NCBI GenBank assembly: GCA_009776515.1
Contig: WRNP01000076.1
Location: 1 to 6,093, forward strand
DNA length: 6,093 nt
Source of the DNA: Dehalococcoidia bacterium
Lineage (GTDB): Bacteria > Chloroflexota > Dehalococcoidia > Dehalococcoidales > UBA1222
Reading direction: 5' to 3'
The translations under genes and the position numbers were made by a program. A model generated the notes under the pieces. It did not search any database, was not told where the DNA came from, and was given only the letters and a program-made list of their open reading frames with translations. Each line of letters starts with the position of its first letter. The first letter of the stretch is position 1. Below are positions 1-5,917 of this stretch, piece by piece.

Positions 1-72
1 GATGAGCTATCGGGGTAAATTGTGAAAGTTAGTGATTAACTCCTCATGGCTCTATCATATCATCCATGGTTG

Positions 73-192
73 CTACGTTAAAGGGTTTTTAGAGGTGACC
101 TTTGATATAGCAACATCTTCAATTGCGAGAGGGCACCCATTCAATGAGAGCGACATTACTATCAGGCCTATTGTTAGTAATATTTTTTTCAA
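73..192 (-). CDS. small lipoprotein (39 aa), possibly truncated
   Basis: I do not recognise this gene. It is a short ORF whose N-terminus, MKKILLTIGL..., is a typical lipoprotein signal peptide: a basic start, a hydrophobic core and then a lipobox LNGC with the lipidated Cys at residue 20. Only 19 residues follow the Cys. The start is a TTG at 192, chosen because a strong AAAGGAGG site (201-208) lies 8 nt upstream. The only internal ATG would remove most of the signal peptide. It lies 43 nt downstream of the larger lipoprotein gene on the same strand and is probably co-transcribed with it. The next frame stays open for about 13 codons beyond the TAG, so this may be the 5' remnant of a longer frameshifted gene. 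Its function is unknown. The ribosome binding site and lipobox together argue that it is, or was, translated. Confidence 0.55.
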   Translation of the reverse strand: MKKILLTIGLIVMSLSLNGCPLAIEDVAISKVTSKNPLT

Positions 193-235
193 TTACGTTA
201 CCTCCTTTGTCATCCTTTGGAATAATAGTCAAAAC

Positions 236-814
236 TCACAATTCCGTAACAGGAGAACCACGGAATTTACTTTTAAGGGAAGGGTGATCTGCTGCCAAAC
301 TCAATAGGTGTTCCTCCGATATTTTGGTATATGGTCGCACAAAAAATCCACCTTGTTCTCCAACTAAGGGTTGACTCAGCCTGTCGCTTGCGATAGGTTT
401 CTTAGAAAAATATGATATCTTGTTAAAACGGTGAGCAGGCAACATCTTGCATATTTCTTCCTCATCTATAATGAACGATGTGTAGCCACAGGGGGTGACC
501 ACATGAACTGAAAACTGACAGATTCCCTTGTGCCTTACCAGCGTGACGGTATAGATTCCGGGAGAATTAAAATCAATATCATGAGTGACTGTAATCCAAG
601 ATTCATCCATCTTATCTTCGGATTTTGCCCCTCCTTTAAGTAGATAGGTAACCGTACCGCCCGTTAAATCGAGGGAGTTGTCAATTCCTGCAACATAAAC
701 AGTTTTATTTGGATAAGCACAAATCTCCATTCCAATAATCTCAAGAGAGGCATCGCAGGCACTTAGTAAAAGGCAAAGCGCCAATAGCGAACACTTGACG
801 ATATTTTTTAGCAT
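236..814 (-). CDS. Ig-like domain lipoprotein, hypothetical (192 aa)
   Basis: The predicted product is an exported lipoprotein. The signal peptide ends in lipobox LSAC with Cys at residue 20. Asp follows directly, which in Lol-pathway diderms favours retention in the inner membrane. Residues about 34-106 read like a bacterial Ig-like fold of the Big_3 type: a 'Y-V-A-G...LDLTGGTV' entry, then 'WITVTHDIDF', 'SPGIYTVTL' and a closing 'CQFSVHVV' strand. Four Cys lie after the lipobox (about 32, 99, 109 and 122) and could form disulfides. The C-terminal 80 residues match nothing I recognise. I chose the ATG at 814 because AGGGA (821-825) sits 6 nt upstream; the in-frame TTG at 820 would be only about 1 nt from that site. 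The gene looks more AT-rich than the operon upstream, so it may belong to a separate unit. Its ligand and role are unknown. Confidence 0.7.
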   Translation of the reverse strand: MLKNIVKCSLLALCLLLSACDASLEIIGMEICAYPNKTVYVAGIDNSLDLTGGTVTYLLKGGAKSEDKMDESWITVTHDIDFNSPGIYTVTLVRHKGICQFSVHVVTPCGYTSFIIDEEEICKMLPAHRFNKISYFSKKPIASDRLSQPLVGEQGGFFVRPYTKISEEHLLSLAADHPSLKSKFRGSPVTEL

Positions 815-930
815 GACCAATCCCTAATGGTTATTTATACCGAGCAGGGCGAATTTCGCGTAGCTCGATGCGAGGAGCCCTTCATTACGCTGGGGTCATA
901 ATTGCAATTCAGCCCATTGCAGATGACAAC

Positions 931-1671
931 TTATGGTTTCAGAAAAGTTATTCCACAACTTTGCCTAGTTATCGGGATCAAGTAGCCGCCATCTTTTTTA
1001 AGGGCATAGCGGTCAGCGTACTTGGCGACCATATGCGCCTTGTCAGGTAGCACCCCACTTTGCCAGCAGATAAAGCGGGCGACTTCCCCAATAGTATCTA
1101 GCGGTTGACCAAATTCATAGACTACCTTGGCACATTGCACTCTGGCTCCCAAGGTCTCCATGACAGCCTTAGTGTAGCAACCATTATCGCAGTTTTGATA
1201 ATTGAGCTTGGTGCCCAACTCTTCTTTAAGTTCAACAAAGGGCTCCTCATCCCGAGAACAGGGAGCATCACAGGCAATGAAGCCGCCCTTATGAGCAGAG
1301 GTGAACACCGCCTTTAAGTTTTCCGGGAGGCGCATTGCCCCATAAACGTGTAAGGCAACAATAACGTCCGCCCGTATAGGCTCCAGCGGAGGCCAGCATT
1401 GATGCACGGTTTCGATGTTTAAGAGGTTGCGCTCCCGAGCACTCTCTTCCAACCAATGCAAGGCAGTTTCGTCCTGGTCAAGAGCGATCACCTGTCGGCA
1501 CCAGGGGGAGATCATGAGGGAAGCCATCCCGATACCGCAACCTAAATCCAATACCGTATCAGTACTCGCGATGAGAGCCTTTAGGGCCTTACCATATGGC
1601 CAGGCGGGATAATCATATTGGGCACAGGCGTTGCGATACCACTTATAAGCTTCTTGGGGCCAGTATTTCAT
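931..1671 (-). CDS. class I SAM-dependent methyltransferase (246 aa)
   Basis: This is a Rossmann-fold methyltransferase, probably cytoplasmic. Motif I is VLDLGCGIGMASL at residues 40-52. The acidic residue that would contact the SAM ribose is in VIALDQDE, about residues 61-68. A motif II-like ADVIVALHVYG follows at about 101-111. The C-terminal half resembles no substrate-binding domain I can name. It is unusually Cys-rich for a cytoplasmic enzyme, with 11 Cys in 246 residues including two CxxxC pairs (134/138 and 161/165). Its ATG overlaps the xdhC stop in an ATGA, and GAGGAG (1681-1686) lies 9 nt upstream, so it is the last gene of the transporter-xdhC operon and translationally linked to it. 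The substrate is unknown. The context suggests a link to molybdenum/tungsten cofactor or hydroxylase metabolism, but nothing in the sequence proves that. Confidence 0.85.
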   Translation of the reverse strand: MKYWPQEAYKWYRNACAQYDYPAWPYGKALKALIASTDTVLDLGCGIGMASLMISPWCRQVIALDQDETALHWLEESARERNLLNIETVHQCWPPLEPIRADVIVALHVYGAMRLPENLKAVFTSAHKGGFIACDAPCSRDEEPFVELKEELGTKLNYQNCDNGCYTKAVMETLGARVQCAKVVYEFGQPLDTIGEVARFICWQSGVLPDKAHMVAKYADRYALKKDGGYLIPITRQSCGITFLKP

Positions 1672-2474
1672 GGAAGTGAACTCCTCAATACTTCTTTCCC
1701 CTGGCGGCCGGTGCCGCCGTAGCGAATCATTTGCATCTCTGCCATGATGGCCAGGGCTATTTCCGGCGGTGTTTCTCCGCCTATCTGTAAACCGACTGGG
1801 GCGTTGACGGCCGCAATCTGCTCTTCGCTATAGCCTTTCTCCCGCAATTTGCCAAACAGCGCCGTAATTTTGATCAGACTGCCCAGCATGCCGACATAGG
1901 CGGCTTCTTTTTCAAGCACTGCGGCCAAGGCCTCGCCGTCTTGGGCGTGTCCGTAGGTAGAGACCAGATAAAAAGCCCCCGGCACGATGTCCAGCGCTTT
2001 TATGCCCTGATAAAAATCCTCAACTTGCACAAAGCTGTCGGCCTGCTTGATATTGTCGGCAATCGTCTCCGGATCCCGGGTGTCTATGGCTGTAATATGG
2101 TAGCCCAGCATGGTACCCAGCTTGATGAGGCAGCCGCCTACGTGTCCCGCTCCGCATACCACCAGCTTTGGCGCGACCTGTTCCGCCTCGATGTAAGCCG
2201 TAATGATGCCCCCGCAGGGAGAATCCGATTCATCAGCCCGATTTTCATATACCTTGAGAGTTTTCCCCCTATCTCGGATGCATTGGATGGCATCCCGTAT
2301 GACCTGTTTTTCCAAGACACCGCCGCCAATGGTGCCCGCGGAAGAACCGTCTGCGAACACGATCATTTTGCTACCTACCCCTCGCGGGGTGACCCCTTCG
2401 GTCTTCACGATGGTAACCAGAGCATAGGTTTTCTTGTCCTGCTGAGCTTTAAGTTGAGCCTGTAAAATATCCAT
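1668..2474 (-). CDS. xdhC: XdhC/CoxI family molybdoenzyme maturation protein
   Basis: XdhC proteins bind molybdenum cofactor, protect its sulfurated form and help insert it into xanthine dehydrogenase-type hydroxylases. The 268-aa product shows the two family domains. The N-terminal XdhC/CoxI region has TPRGVGSKM at about 29-37, TIGGGVLE at 48-55 and the conserved Cys in PCGG (Cys87). The C-terminal Rossmann domain has the nucleotide-binding loop VVCGAGHVG at 105-113 and ends with the typical VGLQIGGETPPEIALAIMAE block. Length is normal for the family. The ATG at 2474 is preferred over the ATG at 2507, because GGAGG (2483-2487) lies 8 nt upstream and the start then falls 1 nt after the ATPase stop. 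No hydroxylase subunit genes are visible in the window, so the target enzyme must be encoded elsewhere. The symbol reflects family membership only. Confidence 0.92.
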   Translation of the reverse strand: MDILQAQLKAQQDKKTYALVTIVKTEGVTPRGVGSKMIVFADGSSAGTIGGGVLEKQVIRDAIQCIRDRGKTLKVYENRADESDSPCGGIITAYIEAEQVAPKLVVCGAGHVGGCLIKLGTMLGYHITAIDTRDPETIADNIKQADSFVQVEDFYQGIKALDIVPGAFYLVSTYGHAQDGEALAAVLEKEAAYVGMLGSLIKITALFGKLREKGYSEEQIAAVNAPVGLQIGGETPPEIALAIMAEMQMIRYGGTGRQGKEVLRSSLP

Positions 2475-2475
2475 G

Positions 2476-3264
2476 TCAGTTTCCTCCGTCGCCAAGATTT
2501 GGGGCAAAGCAGACGCAACGGCCTGCCCTTTCTAAGCCGGATATGCAGAGCTGCACACCGTACAATTCCTTAAGGAATGGCTCGCTGATTAGTTTATGGC
2601 TTTCTCCGCAGATCAGGTTGCCACCTCGGTCAATAATCGCTGTCCGACCGCCAAGCAGTAATGCCTGGTCGGGGTTATGGGTGGTAAATATCACCCCAAA
2701 TCCGCTTTGTGCCAGCCGCCGGATCGTTTTCAACACGCGAACTTGGTTGCCATAATCCAGATGGGAGGTCGGTTCATCCATCAGTATGTAGCTTGGGCCC
2801 TGTGCCAGCACCCGGGCGATCGAAACCTGCTGTTGTTCGCCGCCGCTGATTTGTCTATAAGATTTCTCTGCTAAATGCTCAATGCCCATTTCCCTGATTG
2901 CCTGCACGGCGATATCATAGTGTTCCTGGCCTGGCCGCTGGAATGTTCCTAGTTGGGGGGCACAACCTGTAACCACGTAGTCAACCACGCTGTAATCGAA
3001 GGTGGGCACAATGATCTGCGGGACATAGCCCACCAGCCGGGCCATCTGGCGTGGACTGAAGTGCCGGTACGGCTGCCCATTGTAGGCGATGTTGTCGGGA
3101 AAGGACCCCTCCAAACCGGCAATGGCATTAAGCAGCGTGGTCTTGCCGGCACCGTTGGGTCCTAATATGGACAGTGTCTGCGCCGGCTCAATATCAAGGT
3201 GAATACCGCGTAACACCTGTTTTGTCCCATAGGAAAAATTCAGGTCGGTAATTCTTATACTCAT
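2476..3264 (-). CDS. ABC transporter ATP-binding protein, FecE/BtuD-like
   Basis: This is the cytoplasmic ATPase of an iron-siderophore/B12/molybdate-type importer. All motifs are intact in 262 residues: Walker A GPNGAGKT at 35-42, Q-loop Gln83 (YVPQ), signature ISGGE at 139-143, Walker B YILMDE at 159-164, D-loop SHLD at 167-170 and H-loop His196. The core is complete. A Cys-containing tail, with two Cys close together in RCVCF, extends to the end. The ATG overlaps the permease stop by 4 nt (ATGA), so translation is coupled and the two subunits are surely partners. Families of this type also carry cobalamin or ferric siderophores. The following xdhC gene, one base further on, favours molybdate or tungstate as cargo, but that is inference from context. 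Confidence 0.94.
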   Translation of the reverse strand: MSIRITDLNFSYGTKQVLRGIHLDIEPAQTLSILGPNGAGKTTLLNAIAGLEGSFPDNIAYNGQPYRHFSPRQMARLVGYVPQIIVPTFDYSVVDYVVTGCAPQLGTFQRPGQEHYDIAVQAIREMGIEHLAEKSYRQISGGEQQQVSIARVLAQGPSYILMDEPTSHLDYGNQVRVLKTIRRLAQSGFGVIFTTHNPDQALLLGGRTAIIDRGGNLICGESHKLISEPFLKELYGVQLCISGLERAGRCVCFAPNLGDGGN

Positions 3265-4274
3265 ATCATCTTAGCTCTTCGGTGGGCCAGCAGCCAGGCA
3301 AAAAGGGGCGCACCAACCAATCCGGAAAGGATGGAAAGCGGTATTTCCGCAGAGGTTATGCAGCGGGCCAGCGTATCTATAACCAGTAAAAATGCCCCCC
3401 CCAAAATGGCTACCAGCGGCATCAGCTTGGTGTTGTCGCTGCCGCAGATTAACCGTCCGAAATGAGGAATGATCAGTCCGATCCAACCTATAGTGCCGCT
3501 GATACTTACAGCACTGGCTGTAAGCAGGCTGGCACACACGATGATTAGTGCTCTCAGTCTTTTCACGTTGATTCCCACTGTTCGCGCTTCCTGCTCGCCG
3601 AAAGAGAGGATGTTCAGCCGCCATGATACAGCGAGCATGATAATCAGGCATACGATAATCGCTGGAGCCACCGATAACAGTTGCGACATGTTTAAGATAT
3701 GTGCCAAGCTACCCATCTGCCAAAATACGATAGAGGCTAGCTGATCTTGTTCGCTGGAGACAAATTTGATGATGCCGAGGATGGAGGCCATAAAACCGCT
3801 GACGATGATTCCGGACAGCACCAGCACCATATTGGAAGAATTGCGCAGAAGCCGAGGCAGACTGGTGGCCAGCAGCACTGCCAAAATGCCGCCTGCAAAG
3901 GCAAAGAATTGTATCCCTCCCAAGGAAAAACCAAAAAGTATGGCCACGGCTGCCCCCGTACTGGCACCGGACGAAACCCCTAGCAAATCCGGCGAAACCA
4001 GAGGATTGCGCAGGGTACTCTGGTAGGCTGCCCCGGAAACCGACAGGGCGGCTCCTATTAAAAGAGCTGCCAGGATTCGTGGCAGACGTACCCTAAAGAC
4101 GATGTTTTGCATCGCCTCGGTGTCGGTATTGCCGGCAATTTTGTCGGCGATGGCCCCTATAACATCGGCGGGGTTCATGCTGTATCTGCCCAGGCAGAAC
4201 GCCGCGAGGGTTAAAACCGCCAGCGCGCCAACAGCTAATATCAAGCGCTTTTTATAGCTGCCCCGATCCATCAT
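3261..4274 (-). CDS. FecCD-family ABC transporter permease
   Basis: This is the inner-membrane permease of the importer, 337 aa, the usual length for BtuC/FhuB/MolB-like proteins with about ten membrane segments. Visible hallmarks are the first hydrophobic helix (about 10-30), LPRILAALLIGAALSVSGA at about 64-82 followed by YQSTLRNPLVSPDLLGVSSG, and the cytoplasmic coupling region GWIGLIIPHFGRLICG near residue 265. No break is seen. The start is odd: the two adjacent ATGs (4274 and 4271) have no recognisable Shine-Dalgarno upstream, only an A/T-rich TTAGAATAAA stretch, unlike most other genes here. The gene follows the binding-protein gene after a 375-nt non-coding spacer, while the ATPase gene overlaps its end. 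The spacer may be an insertion that replaced the original ribosome binding site. Confidence 0.93.
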   Translation of the reverse strand: MMDRGSYKKRLILAVGALAVLTLAAFCLGRYSMNPADVIGAIADKIAGNTDTEAMQNIVFRVRLPRILAALLIGAALSVSGAAYQSTLRNPLVSPDLLGVSSGASTGAAVAILFGFSLGGIQFFAFAGGILAVLLATSLPRLLRNSSNMVLVLSGIIVSGFMASILGIIKFVSSEQDQLASIVFWQMGSLAHILNMSQLLSVAPAIIVCLIIMLAVSWRLNILSFGEQEARTVGINVKRLRALIIVCASLLTASAVSISGTIGWIGLIIPHFGRLICGSDNTKLMPLVAILGGAFLLVIDTLARCITSAEIPLSILSGLVGAPLFAWLLAHRRAKMI

Positions 4275-4520
4275 TTTATTCTAAGCTAAGCGGCATCAAG
4301 AGATGCCCGCAGTCCGATCCATGCTTAAAAGATAGTCTTGTAAGTAACCGAGATGCCCGAAAGGGGGCGTATGGGCTCAAGGGGAGAATTTTACATTGCA
4401 TCGCTCCCAGTCGTGATGGCAAACACTTGCGTTTTCGGGCAGGCCTTATCGTTATGCCAAGCACCGTTACCGCCTTAGCTCGGTCAAGCCGAGGTAGTCT
4501 TTTATGTTGCGGCACACGTC

Positions 4521-4629
4521 CAGCTTGCGCTAGCCTTACCTGCTCGTATCGGCGGGGATCGCGCAAAAAAGCCAAACCTCAGGCCTTGATGGCTGGGCAT
4601 TTAGCATGACCCCCGCCGACGGCAAGCTG
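4521..4629. repeat. nested inverted repeats in spacer
   Basis: The outer arms are CAGCTTGC at 4521-4528 and its exact complement at 4622-4629. The inner arms at 4549-4560 and 4608-4619 pair over about 11 of 12 positions around CGGCGGGG/CCCCGCCG. A third, smaller hairpin at 4570-4594 sits inside. Nesting of three complementary pairs is unlikely by chance and suggests a folded RNA or the end of a small mobile element. Confidence 0.55.
4565..4594 (-). terminator. possible intrinsic terminator after the binding-protein gene
   Basis: On the minus strand AGCCA (4594-4590) pairs with TGGCT (4574-4570). A small inner CC/GG stem with a UGA loop lies between them, and six U follow (4570-4565). It is 55 nt past the binding-protein stop. 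If active it would lower expression of the permease and ATPase relative to the binding protein, a common imbalance in ABC importers. The outer stem is only 5 bp, so it may be weak. Confidence 0.4.
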
Positions 4630-4649
4630 TAAGAGCCTAGGCTAACCCT

Positions 4650-5687
4650 TTAGTTCAGGCCCAGCTGTTCCGCGCTGAAAGATTGCCCGTAGACCAATTC
4701 ATAATACTCCCGCGCGTCCGCCAGCACCTGATCCATTGAATATAAATCGGGATGCAGGTTATTCAGCAACCAAGTAAGCCCCATCAGTGTGGAGGGGGTT
4801 GGGTAATCCCATGGCTCGAGATTGCTGGGGAAAACATAGATCCTGTTGTTCTTGATGGCATCAATACTGCTCCAGGCAGGATCGTTCAAAAGGTCGTCCA
4901 CTGTATAGGAAGCATATGATGGTATATAGATGACCTCGGGATTCCAGCCTATGATTTCCTCGACGCTGACTTCGATGAAATCCCCGCCGCCGTTAACGTC
5001 TTTGGCGACATTGATTGCTCCTGCGGTTTCAAGCATCACAGACTGGAGCATGGCGCCGTTGGCTACCGAGAGCTTTGACGAAGCACCCAGGAACATTGCC
5101 TTAGGATGCTCGGTTGCCAAATTGGCTATCCCTTGTGCGGTGGCAATCTTTCCATCGTAGTAAGCGATGATCGCCGCTGCGCGCTCTTCGTCGCCCAAGA
5201 GTACCCCCAGCAATTCAATGGACTTTTTGATGGTGTCGTAACTCTCTGAATTAGGCAGTATGACAGCAGCCGGTATACCCACTGCCTCGAACTGGTCAGC
5301 TAGGTCGGCAAAGCGCTGGGGCAAGATCGCGAGCTCGGCTCCCATCTGGAGACAGCTCTCAAAATTGATGTTTCGCCCCGTACCAATCTGCAGTACGTCA
5401 TCCAGTTCGGGGTATACGTATCCGTACAGGCTGCCAGCCATGTTCTTATTGCCGAAACCGACGAGATATTTTCCTCCTCCGCCCAGAATGATGGCAATAT
5501 TCAGGGTTGGGTTATGAGTGCCGACAACCTTGGTGGCCGGTTTGGCGAGTGTCACCGTGCGCCCGACGACGTCTGTAATAGTTACGGAGGTGTCAATGGG
5601 CCCCGATGATGGCACGGTCTTTGTGCAGCCAGCAATTAAGGCTACCGCCAGCAAGACCATTACGGATAGGGACAGGATTCTCTTCAT
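4650..5687 (-). CDS. ABC transporter substrate-binding lipoprotein, MolA/FecB-like
   Basis: This 345-aa protein is the extracytoplasmic binding component of the importer. The signal peptide ends in lipobox IAGC with the lipidated Cys at 21. The mature part has the class III (TroA/FecB-type) layout: TDVVGRTVTL near residue 38, a first lobe with a Gly-rich GGGGKYLVGFG stretch, a long connecting helix about 150-190, and a second lobe containing WNPEVIYIPS and the C-terminal EPWDYPTPSTLMGLTWL block. Class III proteins carry siderophores, haem, B12, or molybdate/tungstate (MolA of Haemophilus). The xdhC gene downstream and the leader RNA favour the last option. AGGAGG (5698-5703) lies about 10 nt before the ATG. 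The start codon is 1 nt after the stop of a leader ORF. A 375-nt spacer separates it from the permease gene. Confidence 0.92.
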   Translation of the reverse strand: MKRILSLSVMVLLAVALIAGCTKTVPSSGPIDTSVTITDVVGRTVTLAKPATKVVGTHNPTLNIAIILGGGGKYLVGFGNKNMAGSLYGYVYPELDDVLQIGTGRNINFESCLQMGAELAILPQRFADLADQFEAVGIPAAVILPNSESYDTIKKSIELLGVLLGDEERAAAIIAYYDGKIATAQGIANLATEHPKAMFLGASSKLSVANGAMLQSVMLETAGAINVAKDVNGGGDFIEVSVEEIIGWNPEVIYIPSYASYTVDDLLNDPAWSSIDAIKNNRIYVFPSNLEPWDYPTPSTLMGLTWLLNNLHPDLYSMDQVLADAREYYELVYGQSFSAEQLGLN

Positions 5688-5688
5688 G

Positions 5689-5760
5689 TTAATTTACCCT
5701 CCTTTTCGAACAAAAAATACGCCCACAGAGGGCGTATTGACCAAAGATAAATGATGACAT
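5689..5760 (-). CDS. leader ORF (23 aa) overlapping the attenuator
   Basis: This tiny ORF (MSSFIFGQYA..., 23 residues, two Cys, basic end KRR) has a good ribosome binding site, AAGGAG at 5766-5771, 5 nt before the ATG. Its TAA ends 1 nt before the binding-protein ATG, and it contains that gene's ribosome binding site. The whole terminator hairpin lies within it, so a translating ribosome would unfold the hairpin. The GGAG of its own site is also the 3' strand of aptamer stem P1. The layout suggests a regulatory peptide or translation-coupled leader rather than a functional protein. It could be fortuitous, since a 23-codon frame is short. Confidence 0.45.
   Translation of the reverse strand: MSSFIFGQYALCGRIFCSKRRVN
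5712..5738 (-). terminator. intrinsic terminator (attenuator) in the operon leader
   Basis: On the minus strand AATACGCCC (5738-5730) pairs perfectly over 9 bp with GGGCGTATT (5724-5716) around the loop TCTGT, and the U run extends to 5712. It lies between the promoter/aptamer and the first gene, so it can only act as an attenuator. The plus strand has no U run after the hairpin. Confidence 0.85.
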
Positions 5761-5762
5761 TC

Positions 5763-5859
5763 TTACTCCTTTTCGCAATGGAAGGCGCGCAGGTTTCCCT
5801 GCACACCCTGTCGTTCTACCAAGCATAGCCGTAGCTTTAGCTTTGTAAAATCGAAGTAA
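5763..5859 (-). promoter_or_regulatory. candidate Moco/Tuco-type riboswitch aptamer
   Basis: The leader folds into a closed three-way structure that can be drawn by hand. P1 pairs UUACUUC (5859-5853) with GGAGUAA (5769-5763). An arm at 5850-5814 pairs UUUUAC with GUAGAA, continues as AAGC/GCUU and ends in AGC-UACG-GCU. A second arm at 5809-5782 has 12 pairs, some of them G-U, capped by a GAAA tetraloop. The unpaired segment UUGCGAAAA precedes the 3' strand of P1. As I recall it, the Moco RNA motif (Rfam MOCO_RNA_motif) has a similar GNRA-capped arm and a GCGAAA-GGAG end, and it controls molybdate/tungstate transport and cofactor genes, which fits the genes downstream. A covariance-model search would settle the class. 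The folded leader is more certain than its identity. Confidence 0.6.
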
Positions 5860-5890
5860 TTTTTTATTCAGTTTCAGCTTACGATGTCAG

Positions 5891-5917
5891 CTTATACCAA
5901 TGCCTCCTACATGTCAA
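5891..5917 (-). promoter_or_regulatory. sigma-A-like promoter of the operon
   Basis: A perfect -35 TTGACA (5917-5912) and a -10 TATAAG (5896-5891) lie 15 nt apart. TGG just before the -10 gives an extended TGn element that can compensate for the short spacer. The predicted start near 5884 places the whole aptamer (5859-5763) and terminator in the transcript. Confidence 0.6.

Larger units (their letters stand above)
4275..4649. other. 375-nt structured spacer inside the operon
   Basis: No convincing gene lies between the binding-protein and permease genes. The stretch is dense in hairpins. A bulged stem joins 4290-4297 to 4302-4310. The 10-mer GAGATGCCCG is repeated exactly 50 nt apart (4300-4309 and 4350-4359). 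A CTCGG/CCGAG hairpin lies at 4479-4493, nested inverted repeats at 4521-4629 and a perfect palindrome AGCCTAGGCT at 4634-4643. Two open frames here (minus 4276-4575, plus 4427-4609) are rich in Arg/Ser/Pro and lack ribosome binding sites. This looks like a small non-autonomous element or repeat inserted in the operon, but I cannot test its copy number. Confidence 0.5.

Noticed and set aside
32..307. 91-aa plus-strand open frame at the left edge
   Set aside because: It is antisense to the two lipoprotein genes, both of which have lipoboxes and ribosome sites. No Shine-Dalgarno precedes it.
834..839. TATAAA as a -10 element for the Ig-like lipoprotein gene
   Set aside because: There is no convincing -35 at the right distance, and the implied transcript would begin almost at the ribosome site.
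903..921. TGCAAT/ATTGCA hairpin just after the methyltransferase gene
   Set aside because: The 6-bp AT-rich stem has a 7-nt loop and no U run, so it is not a credible terminator for the operon.
1941..2465. 174-aa plus-strand open frame
   Set aside because: It lies wholly antisense to xdhC, which has intact family motifs. It has no supporting ribosome site or recognisable domain.
4276..4575. 99-aa minus-strand open frame in the operon spacer
   Set aside because: There is no ribosome site before its start. Its composition is Arg/Leu/Pro-rich with no domain, and it overlaps a terminator-like hairpin and inverted repeats. Treated as non-coding.
4427..4609. 60-aa plus-strand open frame in the operon spacer
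   Set aside because: It has no ribosome site, is Ser/Arg/Ala-rich, and spans the inverted repeats. More likely a chance frame through a repeat element.
5763..5859. Cobalamin riboswitch, considered because of the BtuCD-like transporter
   Set aside because: The GCAGG-GAAA-CCTGC arm is not the B12-box, and the other conserved cobalamin blocks are missing. The element is also too short.
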